Position numbers and translations under genes: made by a program. This document shows, piece by piece, positions 34,879-43,207 of a DNA stretch of 64,000 nucleotides; position 1 is the stretch's first letter; each line of letters starts with the position of its first letter. The stretch is from Methanothermobacter tenebrarum (GTDB lineage: Archaea; Methanobacteriota; Methanobacteria; Methanobacteriales; DSM-23052): NCBI RefSeq assembly GCF_023167465.1, contig NZ_AP025698.1, positions 248,001 to 312,000 of the forward strand, in the 5' to 3' direction. The notes beneath the pieces were generated by a model. That model was given only the letters and a program-made list of their open reading frames with translations, ran no database searches and had not been told where the DNA came from.

Positions 34879-34903
34879 TTCACAAGGCAGAGGAGAATCA
34901 AAG

Positions 34904-35089
34904 ATGGCGAAGATAATTATAGACTATGACAAATGTGATGCATGTGGAGAATGCGCTGATCTATGCCCAATGGAAATACTCATAATAGTTAATGACAAGT
35001 TAGAGGTTCAAAACCCTGAAGACTGTAACGAATGCGAGGTGTGCATGGATGTATGCCCAAACGAAGCCATAAGAGTAGAACCCGACTAA
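34904..35089 (+). CDS. Small two-cluster ferredoxin
   Basis: A 61-residue ferredoxin with two [4Fe-4S] motifs, CDACGECADLCP and CNECEVCMDVCP. It is a soluble electron carrier; partners in methanogens include the Mvh-Hdr complex, formylmethanofuran dehydrogenase and pyruvate oxidoreductase, but none is implied by the neighbours. AGGAGAATCAAAG precedes the ATG. It lies downstream of the TATA box at 34687 and of the remnant described above, and is followed by two stem-loop units. Confidence 0.93.
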   Translation: MAKIIIDYDKCDACGECADLCPMEILIIVNDKLEVQNPEDCNECEVCMDVCPNEAIRVEPD

Positions 35090-35090
35090 A

Positions 35091-35184
35091 CCCCCACACA
35101 AGGGGGATCATATATTATTGGGGGGACCTTCATGAAACTCTCATATAGCCTCTGCCCCCACACTGGGGATCATATTATTGGGGG
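35091..35184 (+). terminator. Two tandem, near-identical stem-loop units after the ferredoxin gene
   Basis: Unit one (35091-35125) reads CCCCC-acacaa-GGGGG, then ATCATATATTATT and six Gs. Unit two (35155-35184) repeats the plan with small changes: CCCCC-acact-GGGG, ATCATATTATT and five Gs. Each can fold with alternative pairing of the C-run to either G-run. Position after the stop codon suggests a terminator or mRNA end; the duplication is unusual. Confidence 0.45.
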
Positions 35185-35233
35185 CCTCTTCTTTTAAAAA
35201 TGTTATCAGATTCTATTGTGGGGGGTTGATTAT

Positions 35234-35650
35234 ATGGAATTTGGAAGGATTGAAAGGCCCACCATTGGAAGGTTCGTTGATGTTGAATTCTTCCGGATAA
35301 TCCGCTTCCTACCAGTGGAAATGCTGGGTGAACGGGTGGATGGCCTAATATACAATGGTGCGAAGGACGCGACCACGAAGATGAAAATAGATTCACTAGA
35401 TGAGATTGTTGCTTTTTTCAGGGAAAAGAGAATAGGTAAGGTAACAATCCTAAGCACAGACCCTGTTGAGGTTAGGGTGGATGAATGCGCCACCTGCTCC
35501 GGGCTCCCTGGGGTTGGGAGGCCGCTCTGTCATTTTGAAGGCGGCCTATTGGCGGGTTTCCTCGGGCCGGTTCTTGAGGATAATATAGATTTGAGGGAAG
35601 TGAAGTGTTGGGGTCTTGGGGATAAAACTTGCCTTTTTGAGGAGATTTGA
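35234..35650 (+). CDS. V4R domain protein
   Basis: A 138-residue protein with a C-terminal V4R domain. The cysteine pattern ECATCSGLPGVGRPLCHFE and the ending VKCWGLGDKTCLFEE are characteristic; V4R domains are small-molecule or metal-binding modules related to those in heterocycle and hydrocarbon sensing regulators and in archaeal stand-alone proteins. No partner domain is present, so function is unknown. The ATG at 35234 is preferred over a start six codons upstream. It converges on ino1 with no gap. Confidence 0.75.
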   Translation: MEFGRIERPTIGRFVDVEFFRIIRFLPVEMLGERVDGLIYNGAKDATTKMKIDSLDEIVAFFREKRIGKVTILSTDPVEVRVDECATCSGLPGVGRPLCHFEGGLLAGFLGPVLEDNIDLREVKCWGLGDKTCLFEEI

Positions 35651-36748
35651 TCATCTTTCAATTTCCCCGTTGATGAACTTGTCAACTAGCTTGGCTGCTT
35701 CATTATCAGGATATTGTATTGGTGGGTGTTTCATTGTATAGGCTGATATGGATGTTAGGGGTCCTGCAATTCCCCTTTTGAGTGCCAGTTTACAACATCT
35801 TATAGCGTCTATGACGCAACCTGCGGAATTTGGCGAATCTTCAACACTGAGGCGGAGTTCGAGGTTCATGGGAACGTCGCCGAAGATTCTTCCTTCCATT
35901 CTAAGGTAGCAGACTTTGTTGTCTTTTTGCCATGGTACATAGTCGCTTGGGCCTATGTGGATGTTCTCTGGGTCTAGTCTTTCATCGCCTAGGATGGATT
36001 GTACGGCTTCTGTCTTTGATTTTTTCTTTGAATGGAGTCTGTCCCGGTTTAGCATGTTTAGGAAGTCGGTGTTTCCACCGGTGTTTAGTTGGTATGTTCT
36101 ATCTAACCTAACACCCCTATTCTTGAATAATTGTGTTAGGGTCCTATGTGTTATTGTAGCCCCTATCTGGGCTTTTATATCATCTCCGATGACGGGTAGG
36201 CCCGCTTCTTCGAATCTGGACGCCCATTTGGGGTTGCTTGCGATGAATACTGGCATGTTGTTTATGAAGGCTGTTCCGGCTTCGAGAGCGCATTTAGCGT
36301 AGTAGCGTGTGGCCTTCTCCGAGCCAACTGGCAGGTAATTTAGGAGTATCTCGGCGCCACTGTCCTCGAGGACTCCCACAACATCTGCAGGTTCCTCATC
36401 CGCGACTGAGAAGGTGTATTTTTCGTCATATTCTTTCATGTGGGCTGCTACACCATCGAGGACGGGGCCCATTGAGACTTCAACGTCCATCCATGGTATG
36501 TTTTCACAGAATATTTTCGTACAATTTGGGGGGGCGAATATTGCCTCGCTCAGGTCTTTCCCCACTTTTCTCTTGTCAACATCAAATGCGGCTACAACTT
36601 CTATATCCTCTGGTTTGTAACCGCCTATATCCCAGTGCATTAATCCTATGGCATCTTTTTCATCCTTTCCCTTGTAATAGTATATTCCTTGGACTAGGGA
36701 ACTTGCACAGTTCCCAACGCCTATGATAGCGATTTTTATCTTACCCAA
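35651..36748 (-). CDS. Myo-inositol-1-phosphate synthase
   Basis: A 365-residue NAD-dependent enzyme that turns glucose 6-phosphate into inositol 1-phosphate for archaetidylinositol lipids. The Rossmann motif IAIIGVGNCASSLVQGI opens the protein; GDDIKAQIGATITHRTL and LNTGGNTDFLNM are the conserved core motifs. Length is that of the shorter archaeal/actinobacterial type rather than the 500-residue eukaryotic type. It is a single gene with its own upstream region (36749-36858). Confidence 0.93.
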   Translation of the reverse strand: MGKIKIAIIGVGNCASSLVQGIYYYKGKDEKDAIGLMHWDIGGYKPEDIEVVAAFDVDKRKVGKDLSEAIFAPPNCTKIFCENIPWMDVEVSMGPVLDGVAAHMKEYDEKYTFSVADEEPADVVGVLEDSGAEILLNYLPVGSEKATRYYAKCALEAGTAFINNMPVFIASNPKWASRFEEAGLPVIGDDIKAQIGATITHRTLTQLFKNRGVRLDRTYQLNTGGNTDFLNMLNRDRLHSKKKSKTEAVQSILGDERLDPENIHIGPSDYVPWQKDNKVCYLRMEGRIFGDVPMNLELRLSVEDSPNSAGCVIDAIRCCKLALKRGIAGPLTSISAYTMKHPPIQYPDNEAAKLVDKFINGEIER

Positions 36749-36858
36749 TTAGAACACCCTTCCCAATTTCCAGTTTATTCTAAAGGAGAAGGTTTAGAAT
36801 GATCAACTACTATAATCATGCTTATCCAGATTATTAAATCTTTCGCTTTTTGGGAGGA

Positions 36859-37110
36859 TTATGGTTTGGTTCTTTGATCCATTTCAGAGCCTCTGGTACA
36901 GTAGAAGTTTTTTGAAATCCCGATGCCGAGGGTGGATGCTACTAGGCATGTGGGGCATAGGCATCCTTTCTCATCTTTTATACATTCTGATTCTCCTAGG
37001 ATGCAGAATAGTCTTTCACCACATTCCTTATATGATGGACATGATGGGCATGCACAATCCTCTGACAACCTTTTAACTTCTTCTTGCATTTCTATTTTGT
37101 CCATTGCCAT
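36859..37110 (-). CDS. Small cysteine-rich protein, DUF2769-like
   Basis: An 83-residue protein with eight or more cysteines arranged as CACPSCPSYKECGE, CILGESEC and CLCPTCLVASTLG, which fits the DUF2769 family of small metal-binding-like proteins. It probably binds zinc or an Fe-S cluster. Two in-frame ATGs (37110 and 37104) can start it. No function is known. The next gene upstream encodes a membrane protein on the same strand after a short gap. Confidence 0.7.
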   Translation of the reverse strand: MAMDKIEMQEEVKRLSEDCACPSCPSYKECGERLFCILGESECIKDEKGCLCPTCLVASTLGIGISKNFYCTRGSEMDQRTKP

Positions 37111-37154
37111 TATCCTTGTATATTCTTCTTGGAACCTGCCATTTTACCCCCCCA

Positions 37155-38006
37155 TTATATTGTTACTCTGAGGAATAGGAAGATTAACCAGAATATTATT
37201 AGGGTTCTGCTGGTCCAGGTGGGCATTTTATCCTGGATGATTTCCTTGTTGAATTTCCCGGTTAGGATTATCGTCACCAGTAATATAATGTTTTGGATGT
37301 TTGCGAGTATATTAAGGGGGTTTTGGAGGTAGTGGAGAGCCCACATTATTGTTGTTAATATGATACCGGCCCAGCTGACTTTTATAAGGTTTTTGTTGGC
37401 TGTGAAGTTTAGGGATATGAAGGCGCCCATGGCCATGATAATCCCCAGGAATTGTAGGAAGGATTCGAGTACTGGTACGTTGAAGATGGTTGCTTTTAGT
37501 ATTGGTAGGAGTATTATTGCCTTGAGGGCTTCGTCGGCTGGGAATGTTTCTATGTCACCGACTGCGAGGGCGTATTTGCCTTTATTTTCTTCGTTGAATA
37601 CCATTATATAATATTTTCCACCTGGGAGGGTTTCATTGAATTCTGGCCCTTTAAGGTAATGGTCGCCCCCGAACTCTTCGAAGTAGGGTTCCCAGTCCCC
37701 TGGGCCCAGTTCTTTTATTGTTTTCCCTTTATCGTCTAGTATTCTAGCGTATACTAGTTGATCCTCTCCGGGGTTGTCTGGTACTAGGATGTTGACGTAT
37801 AGTCTGAATTCTTTGGGGGATTCTATCATATAATAGACTGTTTCGCCTTTTAGTTGGCCGTAGAATGCCTGTGAGATTTCCGGTTTTTTTATGATGATGG
37901 GATTGTCCATTGGGGCGGTTGATGGTGCGAGTCGTGGCTGGTGGGCGGCCACAACACCTGCAAGGCATGTGACAGTTAATAGGAGAATTATGATCTTGGC
38001 TTTCAT
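37155..38006 (-). CDS. Membrane protein with signal peptide and extracytoplasmic domain
   Basis: A 283-residue protein I do not recognise. An N-terminal signal sequence (IIILLLTVTCLAGVVAAHQ) is followed by an outward beta-rich domain of about 140 residues with FYGQLKGETVYYMIESP and GGKYYIMVFNEENKGKYALAVGD, resembling a pre-peptidase or cell-surface beta-sandwich. The second half has four hydrophobic segments. The gene stands alone with short gaps on both sides. A role at the cell surface is all that can be inferred. Confidence 0.75.
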   Translation of the reverse strand: MKAKIIILLLTVTCLAGVVAAHQPRLAPSTAPMDNPIIIKKPEISQAFYGQLKGETVYYMIESPKEFRLYVNILVPDNPGEDQLVYARILDDKGKTIKELGPGDWEPYFEEFGGDHYLKGPEFNETLPGGKYYIMVFNEENKGKYALAVGDIETFPADEALKAIILLPILKATIFNVPVLESFLQFLGIIMAMGAFISLNFTANKNLIKVSWAGIILTTIMWALHYLQNPLNILANIQNIILLVTIILTGKFNKEIIQDKMPTWTSRTLIIFWLIFLFLRVTI

Positions 38007-38033
38007 GGGGATAATTTTCTTATTTTTATACTA

Positions 38034-38816
38034 TTAAATGATTTTTATTTGGGTTCCTGTATGTAGGGGTTTTATATTCTCTAGGTTATTTTTGAGTATG
38101 TTGTATGCTCTCTTTGATGTGCAATGTCCGGTGTATATTTCTTCTATGTCCTTGAATGGGCGTATTAGCCCCGGGGCTTCCTTGGATTTTATGTGGAAGC
38201 CCCCTATGAGGGCTTTTATGGGTTTATCATATTTTCTTTTTATTGTCTCTGTTATGTTGAGGATGCCACGGTGGGAGCATCCGGTTAATACTATTAGACC
38301 ATCCCCTGATTCTATGGTTAGGATTACTTCATCCCTGAAATCATCTTTTACGATCCTATCCTCGGATATCCTGTAGAGTTTATGGTTGTCCTTCGGGGGT
38401 GGGAAAAGATCCACTATGTTAACCAGTATATTACAGCCTTTAGATAATCTTGTGTCTTCTTTTAGGTGTTTTATCCGCGGGTTATCCTCCAGGCCACTGT
38501 CTAGTCCAATATAACGCCAGGAGCCGTTGTTATTGGCGTAGCGTCTGGAAAACGCGCTATTGCCAATGTAGATGTTTGCTGTTTTGTTCTCTTTGATGAA
38601 GTGGGGTAGGCCTCCACCATGGTCATAGTGTCCGTGGGATATGATAGCATATCTTATCCTGGATATGTCTATGTCAAGTTTCTGGGCGTTTTCGATGAAG
38701 GAATGTGATTGTCCCATGTCAAATAATAGGTTGAACTTGTCTATGTAGAGTGATAATCCATGTTCAACCTTGAATTGGCTGGGAGCGTTATCTTCTATGA
38801 GACAGGTTATCCTCAT
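38034..38816 (-). CDS. MBL-fold metallohydrolase, COG1237 type
   Basis: A 260-residue metallo-beta-lactamase-fold protein. The metal motif HGHYDHGGGLPHF near residue 60 is intact, and the family-typical CSHRGILNITETI and LIGGFHIKS are present. Close relatives are annotated as methylaminobenzene-ribofuranosyl phosphate synthase-like enzymes on the edge of tetrahydromethanopterin synthesis, but that name rests on weak evidence. It overlaps the thymidylate-kinase gene upstream by four bases, so they are co-translated. Confidence 0.8.
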   Translation of the reverse strand: MRITCLIEDNAPSQFKVEHGLSLYIDKFNLLFDMGQSHSFIENAQKLDIDISRIRYAIISHGHYDHGGGLPHFIKENKTANIYIGNSAFSRRYANNNGSWRYIGLDSGLEDNPRIKHLKEDTRLSKGCNILVNIVDLFPPPKDNHKLYRISEDRIVKDDFRDEVILTIESGDGLIVLTGCSHRGILNITETIKRKYDKPIKALIGGFHIKSKEAPGLIRPFKDIEEIYTGHCTSKRAYNILKNNLENIKPLHTGTQIKII

Positions 38817-39397
38817 AGGCTACCCCTTTGGTCGAGTTTATCCAGGATCCTGTTAATCCTTTTTTGAACATCTGTTATAGGATCCTCAGTGTTTATAATA
38901 TGCCAGTTTTCAGCCAATTTGAGGGCTTTTTCGCGGACGCGCTTGAGATCTTCAAGGTTTTCGAACATTTCATGTTCTTCTCTCCTTTGGAGGCGTTTTA
39001 ATGATTCTTGGGGTGGAACATCAAGGAAGAACATATACTCTGTGGTGGGTAAAACCAATGAAAAAATATGGTATAGTATCCTGGCTAGTGTTGATGGTAG
39101 GTAGGCCACTCCCATAAGATATCTTACGAATATTATGGTGTCTGCTCCTGGATTCGACCAATAGTATAATCTGAGGGATCTTATAACATCCAATGCATAG
39201 TATACGCTCGCTTTTAAGTGGTTTATTTTCCCGCCTTTGAGTAGGGCTTTTTTCGCTTTCCTACCATATGGGTTGTCATCCTCTGGATGCGACCTGAATA
39301 TAACCTTCTCCCCCATACTCTCATATCTTTTTTTTATGAGTTTAGCATGTGTGTCTTTGCCCGCCCCATCTAACCCGTCAATAACTATGAACTTCAT
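38813..39397 (-). CDS. Thymidylate kinase-like P-loop kinase
   Basis: A 194-residue P-loop kinase. The Walker A motif DGLDGAGKDTHAKLI is at the N-terminus; FFLDVPPQESLKRLQRRE is the LID-side region typical of dTMP kinase. The usual DR(Y/H) substrate motif is replaced by VRYLMGVAY, so the substrate may differ from dTMP. The ATG at 39397 puts the P-loop at the usual place. It is in one run with the MBL protein and the membrane kinase upstream. Confidence 0.78.
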   Translation of the reverse strand: MKFIVIDGLDGAGKDTHAKLIKKRYESMGEKVIFRSHPEDDNPYGRKAKKALLKGGKINHLKASVYYALDVIRSLRLYYWSNPGADTIIFVRYLMGVAYLPSTLARILYHIFSLVLPTTEYMFFLDVPPQESLKRLQRREEHEMFENLEDLKRVREKALKLAENWHIINTEDPITDVQKRINRILDKLDQRGSL

Positions 39398-39408
39398 AGT
39401 AAACAACC

Positions 39409-40041
39409 CTAGATTAGGAGATAAACTGCCACAGCCCCCGCAGATGCTGTTATATTATCAAGTCCCTTTGGGGTGGCGCCCTCTATTATAGTGGCTGTGG
39501 CGGCTATGGCGAATATTATAGGCCAGGTTACCGGCTTTTGATAGTAGAATAGGACAAGGGGGAGTGTTATAAGGAGTGTGATGAACATTGCGAGGGATCC
39601 TTCAACACTTTTAGGGTCCCCTAGGATGTTATATTTCCTTTTACCATACTTTTCGCCGATGAGTGATGCTAGACCGTCACCATATGACATTGCTGCTATG
39701 CCAATGGCGATGATCCATGGGTGGTCGAAAAATAATAGGGCTAGGAGGGTCCATGAGATAGAATAGTATACGAGTCCTAGGCTATGACCATAGGATGAGA
39801 CCTTGTGTTCTATTTTGAGTGGAGAGTATGGGCTTATAAGGAAGGTTAAGGGGATGAATGGTGCTGCCGCGAGGAGTGTCATAACCCACCAACTTTTAAA
39901 GACCGGTAATATAAAGATGATATTACCTACCATTATATGTACAAATTTCCGGCTAATATTCAGGTCTTGGAACTTATCTGCTATGAAGAGTAAAATTGCA
40001 ACATAACCATATACTAGTAGCAATCCGATGATGTCATTCAT
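39409..40041 (-). CDS. Membrane lipid kinase/cytidylyltransferase-like protein (Sec59/dolichol-kinase family)
   Basis: A 210-residue membrane protein with about six hydrophobic segments. The motifs ISRKFVHIMVGN at the N-terminus, AAMSYGDGLASLIGEKYGKR and DPKSVEGSLAMF are those of the CTP-dependent polyprenol/diacylglycerol kinase and CDP-lipid synthase group. In methanogens it may act on polyprenol or phytol-type alcohols. It is divergent from the DGGGP synthase gene, which is also a lipid gene. Confidence 0.78.
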   Translation of the reverse strand: MNDIIGLLLVYGYVAILLFIADKFQDLNISRKFVHIMVGNIIFILPVFKSWWVMTLLAAAPFIPLTFLISPYSPLKIEHKVSSYGHSLGLVYYSISWTLLALLFFDHPWIIAIGIAAMSYGDGLASLIGEKYGKRKYNILGDPKSVEGSLAMFITLLITLPLVLFYYQKPVTWPIIFAIAATATIIEGATPKGLDNITASAGAVAVYLLI

Positions 40042-40095
40042 ATTATGATTAAGGTCTATCCTTGGTATATTTGATTTTTGGTTGGGGGTTTTGTG

Positions 40096-40950
40096 ATGAA
40101 GGTTTATATGGAGATATTAAGGCCGGTTAATGCTATCATGGCCGTGGTTTCAGTCCTTTTAGTGGCCCTTATAGGATGGGAGTTCGATTTAAGGGTTCTA
40201 GTAGCATGTTTTGTTGTTTTCATAGCCACTGGGGCTGGTAATGTTATTAATGATTATTTTGATTATGAGATTGATGCTATAAACAGGCCGCAGAGGCCTA
40301 TACCCTCTGGGCGCATTAGGAGGGGGGTTGCTGGCGCCTATGGGATTGGACTTTTCATTTTAGCATCAGCACTCGGTTTTTATCTCGGCCCGCTCCCAGG
40401 GTTTATAGTGGTTGGAAGTTCCCTGCTCATGATATACTATGCCCATACGCTTAAAAGAAAATGTTTCATCGGCAACCTGGTGGTATCATTCCTAACAGGT
40501 TTAAGTTTCGTATTTGGGGGTTTAATAGTGGGTGAGACTGTGAAGGCAGCGTATATAGGATTTTATGCCTTTCTCATGACCATGGCTAGGGAGATAATCA
40601 AGGACATGGAGGATATAGAAGGGGATAAGATGGAGGGAGCCACAACACTACCAATTAAATATGGGCACAGGATCGCGAGTATAATAGCCGCCACCTTCAT
40701 GCTCATAGCCAGTCTAACAAGCCCAATACTCTACACTATAAACATATTCAGCATCCTCTACATTCCAATCTTATCAATTGCGATAATAGTATTCTTAAAG
40801 GCCGCATTCAAGATTTTAAAGGATCCAAGGAAGGAAACTGCTGGGGAGGTTTCCAAGCAGATAAAAATAGGGATGGGGATCACATTCATAGCCTTCGCAC
40901 TAGGAAGCAGGACAATAACAAGAATAATATTGGGGATTATATTCACCTAA
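40096..40950 (+). CDS. UbiA-family prenyltransferase, probable DGGGP synthase
   Basis: A 284-residue membrane protein of the UbiA family. The Asp-rich sites are NVINDYFDYEIDAINRPQRP and a second site in REIIKDMEDIEGDKMEGA. In archaea with one such gene beside lipid genes it is usually digeranylgeranylglyceryl phosphate synthase, which adds the second isoprenoid chain to the glycerol backbone. About eight hydrophobic segments. ATG at 40096 chosen; the frame upstream adds six residues. Confidence 0.85.
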   Translation: MKVYMEILRPVNAIMAVVSVLLVALIGWEFDLRVLVACFVVFIATGAGNVINDYFDYEIDAINRPQRPIPSGRIRRGVAGAYGIGLFILASALGFYLGPLPGFIVVGSSLLMIYYAHTLKRKCFIGNLVVSFLTGLSFVFGGLIVGETVKAAYIGFYAFLMTMAREIIKDMEDIEGDKMEGATTLPIKYGHRIASIIAATFMLIASLTSPILYTINIFSILYIPILSIAIIVFLKAAFKILKDPRKETAGEVSKQIKIGMGITFIAFALGSRTITRIILGIIFT

Positions 40951-41051
40951 AAGGTTAATATACAGTGAAAACATGACAAAGGGAATAAGGGTTTTGAGGA
41001 GGGTTAAAATTTCACCCCCCATTTTACCCTCCCCTTTACCCGCTCTCATTA

Positions 41052-41141
41052 TCTCCAACATGTGAAACTATCATAACAGTATGTCAAGTCAATGTTAATC
41101 TCCACCTTAGAGTTCTCCAACATGTGAAACTATCATAACAG
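41052..41141. repeat. Two exact 28-base direct repeats 34 bases apart
   Basis: The 28-base unit beginning TCTCCAACATG and ending TATCATAACAG is at 41052-41079 and again, without mismatch, at 41114-41141. The 62-base period is close to that of a CRISPR unit, but the unit is unlike either CRISPR repeat in the window, and no cas gene is beside it. It sits in a 270-base gene-free stretch next to a broken gene. It could be an operator pair or the stub of a mini-array. Confidence 0.6.
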
Positions 41142-41222
41142 CCCCCCAATACATTCATAGTCGGATTTTTTTAGTCTTCCACGTCTTCGACGCTATACCC
41201 TCACATTGGAGTTTCCCACCCC

Positions 41223-41757
41223 CTAGCAGGTGGGGCCGATTTTATTATTAACCTGGTGAGATAATACTGTGGGGGGTATCCCACCCTTTTTAGGTTTATT
41301 CTCCACTATACTGGTTATGTCAACAACATCTACAAGTTTCCAGACATAGGATCTTTCCATTTTAACAAGGCATGCTAGCGGATCTTCAGGGGAATGGCCC
41401 AGGGCCTTAAGCACCTTCCTAGAAAGGCCTTTTTCTTTGATCATGTCTGCGAACATTTTTCTAACCCTTTCTTTTTCACTGGGGTCTGTGACTTCAACGA
41501 TCTGACCTTGTAGGGTCACGAATTTGTAACTTGAAAGGTCTGGTTTGAATTCTTCTATCTCCACTGCAACGTAGGGATTGTTTTTTAGAAGTTCGATTTT
41601 TCGCCCATATTTGGTTGACAGGAAATATAGGTGTTCTCCATCGAATACGTAGAGGAATGGTGCTATATATGGGTATTCTCCGCTGAAGGCTATGCTTATG
41701 AATTTTCGCCTATAAACTCGTCATATTCTTTCTTAATGGTATTTTAACGATTCCCAT
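41223..41757 (-). pseudogene. PPOX (pyridoxamine phosphate oxidase-like) family gene with two frameshifts
   Basis: The minus strand encodes a flavin-binding split-barrel protein in three pieces. From the ATG at 41757 it reads MGIVKIPLRK, then a frame change gives EYDEFIGE, and a second change gives KFISIAFSGEYPYIAPFLYVF onward, which continues through YGRKIELLKNNPYVAVEIEEF to the stop at 41223. Both changes are consistent with a one-base loss each. The intact part from 41564 alone would be 113 residues. Members bind FMN or F420. A stem (CCCACC/GGTGGG) overlaps the 3' end. Sequencing error in homopolymer-like stretches is the alternative. Confidence 0.75.
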
Positions 41758-41771
41758 AATACTAAACCTCC

Positions 41772-43115
41772 CTAACTTTTCATGATTGGGTAGCCTTTCC
41801 TCGTCCAAGCGTTTATCCCGCCAAGGACGGTTTTAACATTGTATCCATTCATTTTAAGCAAGCTCGCCGCGATAGTTGACTTATAGCCCGAGTCGCAATA
41901 GACAACTACATTATCGGGTATATTATCCAAGTTTTCTGGGATGTCACCAACCCAACAATGCATGGAACCCTCTATGTGATATTTTTCACGATCTGAGTGT
42001 TTCCTAACGTCAAGGATCGTGAAATCACCACCCTCATCAATGTGTGATTTGAGCTGGTCTACAGTCCATGCCTCGAAATTTTCACATTCCATCCCATTAA
42101 TGTACCAAGTTGGGAAACCCCCCTGCAGATACCCATACTTGTTATCATATCCGAGTCTTATCAGGGATCTTCTTACAAGGTCATTGGATCCTCTTTCATC
42201 TACTAGGATTATTGGATTATCATATTCTAGGAAGTATCCTGCGAAGGCGGGGAAGCCATCACCCCAGATATTTAGACTCCCTGGAATGTGGCCCCCGCAG
42301 AAGCTTGTGGGGTTTCTTACATCCACTAGTTGGGCTCCTTCTTTGATCATATCATTGAATTCTTGGACATTTAATGGTTCTAGGTGGGGGTTTTCTAGTG
42401 GCGCCCCTTCTAGGTTGTTCTTTTCCATCCTCTTGAAGTATGGTGGCGTGTAGAGTTCCTCTCTCCTTTTATATTCTATGAAGGCTTCCTTGTCCAATTT
42501 TAGGATGTGGTTTGTTATTTTCTCATATCCTATTGTTGTAAGGTCCTGGTCTCTTATCTGGGCGTCGCAGACCGAACCGGCGCCATGTGCCGGGCATACT
42601 ATAACATGGTCACCTAGGGGTAGTATTTTTTCATGTAGGCTCTCGTAGAGTAGGCTTGCGGTTTGGGGTATTTTCTCTTTACCGAAGAAGTCGACTCTTC
42701 CAACTTCTCCTGGGAAGAGCACGTCACCAACAAACACCAATAATGGGATGTTTTTATCTTTTGTGATTATGGATATGCTCTCATAGGTGTGGCCTGGTGT
42801 TTCAAGGATTTCGAGTTCTAGGGATCCGAGTTCGAAGATGTCTCCTTCAATTACACTGGTCCCGTATTTGAAGTCTAGTTTGTCTCCATGGAGTATTTCG
42901 GCATCAACATATTTTTTAAGTTCTAGTGATCCTATGGTGTAATCTTCGTTCCTGTGGGTTTCGAAGATGTAGCGTATGTTCATATCATGTTCCATTGCAA
43001 GTTCGAGGTAGATTTTAACGTCTCTACGCGGGTCTATGACCGCGGCTTCCCCATCAGATCCTAGAAAATAGGAATTATGGGATATTCCCTTTGATTTTAT
43101 TATTTCAAGTATCAA
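41772..43115 (-). CDS. MBL-fold protein with two rhodanese domains
   Basis: A 447-residue protein: MBL-fold domain (1-230), then two rhodanese domains (about 245-345 and 355-447). The MBL motif reads FETHRNEDYTIGS, lacking the second His of the usual THxHxDH, as in one subfamily of persulfide-dioxygenase-like proteins; the later ligands TPGHTYES and CPAHGAG remain. The first rhodanese has Asp in place of the catalytic cysteine (ILVDERGS); the second has an intact loop, YCDSGYKS. A role in sulfane-sulfur handling is likely. Confidence 0.85.
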   Translation of the reverse strand: MILEIIKSKGISHNSYFLGSDGEAAVIDPRRDVKIYLELAMEHDMNIRYIFETHRNEDYTIGSLELKKYVDAEILHGDKLDFKYGTSVIEGDIFELGSLELEILETPGHTYESISIITKDKNIPLLVFVGDVLFPGEVGRVDFFGKEKIPQTASLLYESLHEKILPLGDHVIVCPAHGAGSVCDAQIRDQDLTTIGYEKITNHILKLDKEAFIEYKRREELYTPPYFKRMEKNNLEGAPLENPHLEPLNVQEFNDMIKEGAQLVDVRNPTSFCGGHIPGSLNIWGDGFPAFAGYFLEYDNPIILVDERGSNDLVRRSLIRLGYDNKYGYLQGGFPTWYINGMECENFEAWTVDQLKSHIDEGGDFTILDVRKHSDREKYHIEGSMHCWVGDIPENLDNIPDNVVVYCDSGYKSTIAASLLKMNGYNVKTVLGGINAWTRKGYPIMKS

Positions 43116-43207
43116 TTTTTACACTCCTAATGGCATGTGGGTGTCTGTTGATATTCACAGTATGGGATGATATTTTGAGGATGCGACTTAACACGCGGTT
43201 ATGATCT

